From contig JACEEZ010018928.1 in the NCBI GenBank assembly GCA_016584305.1, positions 22,501-86,500 of the forward strand: a stretch of DNA of 64,000 nucleotides, written 5' to 3'. The notes under the pieces were generated by a model. The model was given only the letters and a program-made list of their open reading frames with translations, was not told the origin of the DNA and made no database searches. Of this stretch, positions 56,815-64,000 are shown one piece after another (the stretch's first letter is position 1; each line of letters opens with the position of its first letter). This DNA is from Chionoecetes opilio. Its lineage: Eukaryota > Arthropoda > Malacostraca > Decapoda > Majidae. The translations under genes and the position numbers were made by a program.

Positions 56815-57252
56815 AGCCACTTCCACACACTTCAGCTTCATGCTTTCTGCCCTCATTCCCCATGCTTCTTCTTATAAATTTTTCCTCTTAAAAGTTACAT
56901 TTTCTAAAGCATGTATCATTAGACAAGTACAGAATTTTTTGGGAAATACATTTTTGACACAAGTTTGATTTAATTTGTTTCGTGGAGACTTGATCCACAA
57001 TTTTCATGTTATATTTCCTTTTTTTTTTTTTTTTACTGAATTATGAAGTGGATTGTATGTTGGTGTGTGTGTGTGTGTGTGCGTGTGTGTGTGTTGGAGG
57101 GGGGGGGGGGGGCAGTGGCTTATATGCTGCCATAGTACAGAATAAAGGACCATTACAATATACTAAAGTAAGTCGCCCTAAGCACTTATAAAGGAGTCAC
57201 TCACAGACATGAAGGTGCTCTGTCAACACAACAAAACCACCACTCACTTGCT
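56815..57252. other. SNX intron 8, unique
   Basis: T-run at 57018-57034, (TG)n at 57063-57093 and a G run at 57099-57112. No exon. Confidence 0.5.
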
Positions 57253-59096
57253 CCCTGAGATGACACAAGCACCTCACACATGACACAAGCACCTCACACA
57301 TGACACAGGCACCTCACACATGACACAGGCACCTCACACATGACACAGGCACCTCACACATGACACAGGCACCTCACACATGACACAGGCACCTCCACAT
57401 GACACAGGCACCTCACACATGACACAGGCACCTCACACATGACACAGGCACCTCACACATGACACAGGCACCTCACACATGACACAGGCACCTCACACAT
57501 GACACAGGCACCTCACACATGACACAGGCACCTCACACATGACACAGGCACCTCACACATGACACAGGCACCTCACACATGACACAGGCACCTCACACAT
57601 GACACAGGCACCTCACACATGACACAGGCACCTCACACATGACACAGGCACCTCACACATGACACAGGCACCTCACACATGACACAGGCACCTCACACAT
57701 GACACAGGCACCTCACACATGACACAGGCACCTCACACATGACACAGGCACCTCACACATGACACAGGCACCTCACACATGACACAGGCACCTCACACAT
57801 GACACAGGCACCTCACACATGACACAGGCACCTCACACATGACACAGGCACCTCACACATGACACAGGCACCTCACACATGACACAGGCACCTCACACAT
57901 GACACAGGCACCTCACACATGACACAGGCACCTCACACATGACACAGGCACCTCACACATGACACAGGCACCTCACACATGACACAGGCACCTCACACAT
58001 GACACAGGCACCTCACACATGACACAGGCACACTCACACATGACACAGGCACCTCACACATGACACAGGCACCTCACACATGACACAGGCACCTCACACA
58101 TGACACAGGCACCTCACACATGACACAGGCACCTCACACATGACACAGGCACCTCACACATGACACAGGCACCTCACACATGACACAGGCACCTCACACA
58201 TGACACAGGCACCTCACACATGACACAGGCACCTCACACATGACACAGGCACCTCACACATGACACAGGCACCTCACACATGACACAGGCACCTCACACA
58301 TGACACAGGCACCTCACACATGACACAGGCACCTCACACATGACACAGGCACCTCACACATGACACAGGCACCTCACACATGAACAGGCACCTCACACAT
58401 GACACAGGCACCTCACACATGACACAGGCACCTCACACATGACACAGGCACCTCACACATGACACAGGCACCTCACACATGACACAGGCACCTCACACAT
58501 GACACAGGCACCTCACACATGACACAGGCACCTCACACATGACACAGGCACCTCACACATGACACAGGCACCTCACACATGACACAGGCACCTCACACAT
58601 GACACAGGCACCTCACACATGACACAGGCACCTCACACGTGACACAGGCACCTCACACGTGACACAGGCACCTCACACGTGACACAGGCACCTCACACGT
58701 GACACAGGCACTCACACTGACACAGCACTCACACGTGACACAGGCACCTCACACGTGACACAGGCACCTCACACGTGACACAGGCACCTCACACGTGACA
58801 CAGGCACCTCACACGTGGACACAAGGCACCTCACACGTGACACAGGCACCTCACACGTGACACAGGCACCTCACACGTGACACAGGCACCTCACACGTGA
58901 CACAGGCACCTCACACGTGACACAGGCACCTCACACGTGACACAGGCACCTCACACATGACACAGGCACCTCACACTGACACAGGCACCTCACACTGACA
59001 CAGGCACCTCACACTGACACAGGCACCTCACACATGACACAGGCACCTCACACATGACACAGGCACCTCACACATGACACAGGCACCTCACACACA
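57253..59096. repeat. 1.84-kb array of a 20-bp unit (about 92 copies)
   Basis: Units of CACATGACACAGGCACCTCA. A block at about 58636-58945 has CACGTG instead of CACATG; a few units have single-base losses. Confidence 0.98.
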
Positions 59097-59136
59097 CTTA
59101 ACCCCAAACTAGGACTTTAAGAAGCACGGTATTTAA

Positions 59137-59362
59137 TAGCTTTTGGGATCTCATGAAGATCCGCCACCCCAGCTATTTTTTGGGGCGACCTAACTGGATC
59201 TGCGGCCTCCCAGAACCCCCGCTAGTTCACTAACTTAACCTAGACATTGGTTATGTAACCTAACCTAACTGGGTTATCAAACCACTCTCATCAACATGAA
59301 GATTGGCCACCCCAAAAATGGCTGGGGTGGCGGATCTTCATGAGATCCGGCTTTTGTGGCTA
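59137..59362. mobile_element. Inverted-repeat element in SNX intron 8
   Basis: GATCTCATGAAGATCCGCC and ACCCCAGC at the left, with complements GGCGGATCTTCATGAGATC at the right; AACCTAACCTAACTGGG lies inside. Confidence 0.8.
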
Positions 59363-59547
59363 ACTTGGCCTTGTGTCTGCCGCTGGGTTATGTTTGAAGC
59401 ACCTATGAGCCCTGTATTCACCACCGCCACCACCACCAGTACCACCACCACCTCTCTACATTCTAAGCTAAGGCCTGGCCACTATGTCCTAGTTTTTTTC
59501 CTCTGTGTTAAGTTGCACTTTTTTCTGCTTTTCTCACATGCTTCCAG

Positions 59548-59559
59548 GCGGAGGGACAG
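59548..59559 (+). CDS. Candidate 12-nt SNX micro-exon
   Basis: GCGGAGGGACAG (AEGQ) sits between a strong acceptor (TTTTCTCACATGCTTCCAG) and donor GTAATG, in phase 0, between exons 8 and 9. Inclusion would insert four residues between MDESDQ and WFEEK, the junction just before the first BAR helix. It is not needed for the family alignment, so it would be an optional exon or a chance match. Confidence 0.35.
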
Positions 59560-59679
59560 GTAATGTGTGTGTTCCTTTATGTATGTATGTATGTGTGTGT
59601 GACTGTATGTAAGTCTGAAGGTATGGTAGTATGTTTGTGTTTATTTATATATATTAGCATACTTTATCTATCTGATGTT

Positions 59680-60000
59680 TTTATTCATAAGTCATCCCTC
59701 TAGCTTCTACTTATGATATGAACACCTTACAAACATATACAGTATATATTGGCATACTTATCTATATCTATCTGACGTTTTTATTCATAAGTCATCCCTC
59801 TAGCTTCTACTTATACTCTATACTTTATACTCTACCTTACAAACAGTCATCACCATAATTTCCTGAATTCTATTAGTATGGCATTAACCCTTATTTAACC
59901 TGTTTGATAATTATTCTCTACCTTACAAACAGTCATCACCATAATTTCCTGAAGTCTATAAATATGGCATTAACCCCTTCTTTAACCTGTTTGATCGTGT
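59680..60000. repeat. Short direct repeats in SNX intron
   Basis: ATTCATAAGTCATCCCTCTAG occurs twice (about 59690, 59783), and ACAAACAGTCATCACCATAA twice (about 59829, 59924). Confidence 0.8.
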
Positions 60001-60006
60001 CTCCAG

Positions 60007-60237
60007 TGGTTTGAGGAGAAGACGCAGCAGATTGAGAGCCTTGACGCGCAGCTGAGGAAGTTGCAGGGCTCCATGGAGGGCCTGGTCAACTACCGGCGGG
60101 ATCTGGCCCTGAGCACGGCAGCGTTCGCCAAGGCCACCGCAGTGCTGAGTAGCGTGGAGGAGCACTCGTCCCTCAGCCGAGCACTCCACCAACTGTCAGA
60201 GTCCACCGAGAGGACACACACCATACACCACGCCCAG
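60007..60237 (+). CDS. Sorting nexin 1/2, exon 9 (BAR domain)
   Basis: Encodes WFEEKTQQIESLDAQL, RKLQGSMEGLVNYRRDL, STAAFAKATAVLSSVEEH and SSLSRALHQLSESTER. WFEEK, RKL and LSRALxQL are hallmarks of the first and second BAR helices in SNX1/2. 77 codons, phase 0 to 0; acceptor GATCGTGTCTCCAG, donor GTAATC. Confidence 0.97.
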
Positions 60238-60270
60238 GTAATCACCATCTATTTATTTTTCTTCACATTA

Positions 60271-61040
60271 CAGGGAGGTCCCGAAGATACGAGCAGTTAG
60301 GTTCCACCTGGCATACTCGTAAAGCGAAATCTCGTATAAAGAAACACATAACTAATGGTAACATATAGGTTTGGTTCCAGGACCCCATCAATTAAAAAAT
60401 AAAGAATAAAAAAATGTTTTTCAAGCTAAAATAAACTCTAGCAAACACAACAAACACACAGCGTCTATATTACCCACACTGTACTACCTATTCTGTAGAA
60501 AAAGCATTCTGAAAGAGAAAATAGCACACAAAATAACATAACTGCACATTAATTAAACATAAAACATACATAACAAGCAGAAAAGACGTAATGTAGGGGA
60601 CGCCGCGTGATACAAGAGAAGGTAGTGTAGCGGTCCCCAGGTTGGGGCCGCACACCTGGCTAATTACCCCTAAAGGTCAGGCCGCACCATATGCTTAATT
60701 ACCCTTCAGGTCACGGCTTGCTAGGGGTGACCTCACTGGGGTCAACCAAATCCCCCTTTGTCCAGCCCCGTCCAGTCTGCAGCCCCGTCCAGGACTCCAG
60801 CCAGTCCAAAATAACATAACTGCACATTAATTAAACATAAAACATGCATAACAAGCAAAAAAGAGCTAAAAATGCATAACAAGCTTTGTCCAGCCCGGGA
60901 GTGGTAGGGCGCGCATTTTGAGCTTGATAATTTTACTCAACCGAGTTTGAATGTCCTATCATTGGATTTTCGATCTTGTATATTGAAAATCACAATACAC
61001 ATCTCGTATCATCGGATTCTCGTATAACGGGACCTCCCTG
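60271..61040 (+). mobile_element. TA-flanked TIR transposon (CAGGGAGGTCCCG family), copy 2
   Basis: Same ends and orientation as 51338, 770 bp. Instead of the tandem segment it has a re-duplicated stretch (ATAACTGCACATTAATTAAAC twice). Confidence 0.87.
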
Positions 61041-61128
61041 TATTCATCATATTTTCAATGTTTTTTGCTGATACTCTTTCTCCTAGTTGCCTTTTAATCA
61101 CCATATATTTATTTTTCTTCGCTTTCAG

Positions 61129-61197
61129 GCTGATGCTGACTTTTACGTCCTGAGTGAGAACACCAAAGACTACATCCACCTCATCGCCGCAGTCAAG
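61129..61197 (+). CDS. Sorting nexin 1/2, exon 10 (BAR domain)
   Basis: Encodes ADADFYVLSENTKDY then IHLIAAVK (23 codons, phase 0 to 0). xADFYxxSExxxDYIxLIxAVK is the SNX1/2 BAR sequence. Acceptor TCGCTTTCAG, donor GTCAGT. Confidence 0.95.
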
Positions 61198-61299
61198 GTC
61201 AGTACACACCTAGAAAACACACTCGCTATTACACTTTGTTAGGCCGTCATCCTAGCCTCAGAAACCTAATTCATGTACTTACTAAAGCTTATTGGGTCT

Positions 61300-61650
61300 G
61301 AATGGGGGAGGCGGTAGCAGAGTGGTTAGCGTCACCGAGTGGCGTTCTCCAAGACCCAAGTTCGATCCTGAGTGAGACCCATAAATCCACTTAAAATCTT
61401 TCTCTGCACCGTCGAGTGGCCTAAGAACACCCACATGCTGCCCATTAACTCTACCTTCGATTGCGAGTGCATCGGAGGACACGGGGGCGGCATGAGCCTC
61501 TAATCACAGGCATCACTATAAAAATCCTGCCTGTGCCACCACGGGCGAGGGCCAACCATCACAGCCCTCAAGTGAGCCTCCAGGGCCTACCATCCCACCC
61601 CTGATCACTGCCTACAGGCGCTATAGACATAAATGTAAAAAATAAAAAAT
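61300..61650 (+). mobile_element. tRNA-derived SINE
   Basis: The head has GGCGGTAGCAGAGTGGTTAG (A box) and AAGTTCGATCCTG (B box). The body has AATCACAGGCATCACTATAA and GTGAGCCTCCAGGGCCTACC. The tail is AAAAAATAAAAAAT. A truncated antisense copy is at 16329. Confidence 0.88.
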
Positions 61651-61757
61651 ATTATCGTGCCTGTCTTTGCGTATGTAAGTTAGTGTTCTGTGTACAAAAT
61701 AGTTACATATAAGGGGATTATATCAATGTATGCAAGAGTTTGTCATTCCCCTCGTAG

Positions 61758-61901
61758 GATGTTTTCCACGAGCGAGTGAAGACCTTCCAGACGTGGCAGC
61801 ACTCTCAGATCACGCTGGCCAAGAAGCGCGAGGCCAAGGCCAAGGCCGAGCTGGCGGGCCGCATGGACAAGGTGCAGCAGGCGCAGGAGGAGGTGTCCGA
61901 G
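61758..61901 (+). CDS. Sorting nexin 1/2, exon 11 (BAR domain)
   Basis: Encodes DVFHERVKTFQTWQHSQ, ITLAKKREAKAKAELAG and RMDKVQQAQEEVSE (48 codons, phase 0 to 0). FxxRxxxxQxWxxxQxTLxKKREAxAK is the conserved third BAR segment. Acceptor CCCTCGTAG, weak donor GTGGTG. Confidence 0.95.
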
Positions 61902-61924
61902 GTGGTGTTGTGTTCCTTTTATTG

Positions 61925-62480
61925 AGTTTTTTTTTTTCATTTTTAGTTCATTTATGAGTTTTAATGTACCTTTTATTGAGTTTTTTTCTATTTTTTTTTC
62001 AATTTGAGTTTTTTTGTACCTTCATTTTTTTCATTTGAGTTTTTTTGTACCTTCATTTTTTTCATTTGAGTTTTTTTGTACCTTCATTTTTTTCATTTTG
62101 AGTTTTTTTGTACCTTCATTTTTTTCATTATGAGTTTTTTGTACCTTCATTTTTTTCATATTGAGTTTTTTTGTACCTGCATTTTGTTCATTTTGAGTTT
62201 TTTTGTACCTTCATTTTTTTCATTTTGAGTTTTTTTGTACCTTCATTTTTTTCATATTGAGTTTTTTTGTACCTTCATTTTTTTCATTGAGTTTTTTGTA
62301 CCTTCATTTTTTTCATATTGAGTTTTTTTGTACCTTAATTTTTTTCATATTGAGTTTTTTTGTACCTTTTATTGAGTTTTTTTGTAATTTTTTTTGTATT
62401 ATTCATTTTTGAGTTTTTGTGAACATTTTATGAGTTTTTTATAATTTTTTAATTCGGAGTTTTTGTGTATCTTTTTATTA
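61925..62480. repeat. ~30-bp T-rich minisatellite
   Basis: Units GAGTTTTTTTGTACCTTC plus ATTTTTTTCATTT. It lies between the end of exon 11 and a duplicate of that end. Confidence 0.93.
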
Positions 62481-62498
62481 AGTTTTTATTGAGCTACC

Positions 62499-62527
62499 CA
62501 GGAGGAGGTGTCCGAGGTGGGTGTTGT
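62499..62527 (+). repeat. Duplicate of exon 11 end plus donor
   Basis: CAGGAGGAGGTGTCCGAGGT repeats 61884-61903; GTGTTGTGT also follows. Here the donor reads GTGGGT, closer to consensus than the original GTGGTG. Confidence 0.85.
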
Positions 62528-62884
62528 GTGCCCGGAGTTTAGATCTTGGTCCACGAGTTTTTATTGAGCCTGAAGTTTTTTTTTCTTTTTTTTTTATGCT
62601 CTGAGTCCCAAGTTTTTTTATTTATATTTTTTTTTATATATGTTCTTGGGCTGTGTTGTTAGCCTCTTGGTGTCACTAATTGTTTATGGATGACAAGGGT
62701 AACATACTTGCTACCTATAACGCCAACAGTGTATCCGCGCTCCACCTAAGTTTTTATTGAGCTTCAAGTTTTGATTAAAGTTCTTTTTTTTTTATGCTTT
62801 GAGTCCAAGTTTTTTTTTACCCTAGACCTATTCATGTATTACTTCAATTTTATTATTTTTTATTTTGAGCCCAAGTTTTTATTC
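62528..62884. other. SNX intron 11, T-rich
   Basis: Diverged repeats of GTTTTTATTGAGC and TTTTATGCTxTGAGTCC; no exon. Confidence 0.5.
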
Positions 62885-63250
62885 AGGTCAGGTAGCGTTA
62901 AGTAACAGGAACTACCACGTGTAGGTCTCGCGGCCTCTGTAGCTTCCTTATTTTCTTATGTTGGTATGTGAAGGATGGTCTCAGTGGGTGTTTCCTTTGT
63001 ACATCGGCAGTGTGGCTTCCTTATTTTCTTATGTTCTTATGTTGTTATGTGAATGATGGTCTCAGTGGGTGTTTCCTTTGTATGTCTGCAGTGTAGCTTC
63101 CTTATTTTCTTATGTTATGTTGTTATGTGAATGATGGTCTCAGTGGGTGTTTCCTTTGTACATCGGCAGTGTGGCTTCCTTATTTTCTTATGTTCTTATG
63201 TTGTTATGTGAATGATGGTCTCAGTGGGTGTTTCCTTTGTACATCGGCAG
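62885..63250 (+). repeat. 78-81-bp repeat carrying splice acceptors
   Basis: Begins with an antisense copy of the dispersed repeat (CAGGAACTACCACGTGTAGG). The CTTCCTTATTTTCTTATG part of that repeat then joins GGTCTCAGTGGGTGTTTCC and TTTGTACATCGGCAG in tandem. AGs at 63010, 63091 and 63169 precede the real one at 63250. Confidence 0.88.
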
Positions 63251-63403
63251 TGGGAGGGCAAGGTGGAGCGCAGTCAGGAGGAGTTTGAGCGCATCTCCAA
63301 GGCCATCAAGAAGGAGATGGAGCAGTTTGACGTGATGCGCGTCAAGGACTTCCGAGACATGATCATCAAGTATCTGGAGGACCTCATGACCTCACAGCAG
63401 CAG
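63251..63403 (+). CDS. Sorting nexin 1/2, exon 12 (BAR domain end)
   Basis: Encodes WEGKVERSQEEFERIS, KAIKKEMEQFDVMRVKDF and RDMIIKYLEDLMTSQQQ (51 codons, phase 0 to 0). RVKDFxxxIIKYLExLxxxQQQ is the last BAR helix. In the family only about 18 residues (starting near LIKYWE) follow, so the last exon should lie to the right of the window. Acceptor CATCGGCAG, donor GTGGGT. Confidence 0.96.
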
Positions 63404-63454
63404 GTGGGTCAACAGGTCACAGCTCCTTTAGTCCTTACCCTTGTTCTATTCTGT

Positions 63455-64000
63455 TGAGACATTGAGAACTAGGAAAGTTTTACATACCTTGGTAGTGCAG
63501 TCCATAATGACGGCGGGTCACGTCAAGAAGCTTTACGGCGGATTAGCATAGCCCACGGTGTTATGGACTCGCTTAGCAGGAGTATTTGGCATTTTTGGTA
63601 CCTATGCGGGAGGACATAGATCCGGATCTTCAAGTCACTTGTGATCCCTGTCTTACTCCGTGGTTGTGAGACATGGACACTAAATAGCGACTTGAAGAGG
63701 CGAATCGATGCCTTTGGTAATAAGTGTCTTCGCAGAATCATGGGGTATCGCTGGGATGATTACGTGTCAAACCAGCGATTGTACCGTGAGACTGAATCGA
63801 GCCCTATTACCTGCATAGTCTGTCAGCGCCAACTTCGGCTATATAGACATGTGGCATGCTACCTTGAAACCGATCCTTCCCATCGGGTTGTATCTCTAAG
63901 AGACAATCCGGCGTGGAGGAGACCAAGGGGGCACCCACAAGGCTCGTGGCTGGGGCAAGTTGATGCTTCTTGTCGGGAGTTGCTTGGTATGGGAAGGGAG
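63455..64000 (+). mobile_element. Non-LTR retrotransposon RT C-terminal fragment
   Basis: In SNX intron 12. It reads FTYLGSAVHNDGGSRQEA, then VLLRGCETWTL, then LKRRIDAFGNKCLRRIMGY and QRQLRLYRHVACY. YLG, CETWTL and CLRRIxG..D..SN are typical of the end of LINE reverse transcriptases (RTE-like or related). A TAG at about 63618 interrupts it; the 3' part then stays open to the window edge. It is a different family from the LINE at 8158. Confidence 0.88.

Noticed and set aside
49655..59096. CRISPR-like regular arrays (52-bp and 20-bp)
   Set aside because: Units are contiguous with no unique spacers, and the locus is eukaryotic.

Overview
The window looks like nuclear DNA from an arthropod, most likely a decapod crustacean (inference). 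Its genes are split into GT-AG exons. It carries an insect/crustacean-type dpr-like immunoglobulin exon pair and a ZAD-type C2H2 zinc-finger gene. It also has short (TTAGG)n tracts and is very dense in microsatellites, minisatellites, tRNA-derived SINEs and short inverted-repeat DNA transposons. Nothing looks prokaryotic; there is no operon, CRISPR array or rRNA.

Layout. 1-4 kb: two plus-strand exons of a dpr/DIP-like cell-surface Ig protein (1558-1711, 3409-3539) inside GA/CA repeats. 4-18 kb: no convincing gene; microsatellites, a LINE fragment split by a SINE, piggyBac-type MITEs, a 21-bp array and a 3.5-kb array of a ~20-bp unit. 18.8-28.6 kb: a minus-strand gene read from about 28.6 kb down to 18.78 kb. 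It has six phase-compatible coding exons and encodes a protein of about 2,000 residues: Gly/Pro-rich N-terminus, 738-residue His/Thr/Pro repeat exon, ZAD-like domain, Gln/His-rich and acidic regions, then 13 zinc fingers. 28.8-32.0 kb: nested inverted-repeat transposons. 32.2-63.4 kb: a plus-strand sorting nexin 1/2 gene with twelve coding exons in consistent phase. PX and BAR regions are clear; the last short exon should lie just beyond the window. Its introns hold most of the remaining MITEs, SINEs and minisatellites. 63.45-64 kb: a second LINE reverse-transcriptase fragment.

The three genes are not functionally linked: the Ig protein is a predicted neuronal adhesion molecule, the ZAD protein a predicted nuclear DNA-binding factor, the sorting nexin a predicted endosomal membrane-tubulating retromer partner. 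The most unusual pattern is that tandem repeats have captured splice junctions. At three exons (3409, 53901, 63251) the intron 3' end, including its AG, is tandemly copied upstream. At 61901 the exon end plus donor is copied 615 bp downstream, beyond a minisatellite. Other acceptors are built from CA or TG microsatellites. Three places show apparent 1-nt frame problems (about 1675, 20342 and 41640) that could be assembly errors or biology.

All calls come from reading the sequence; no database search or RNA evidence was available.
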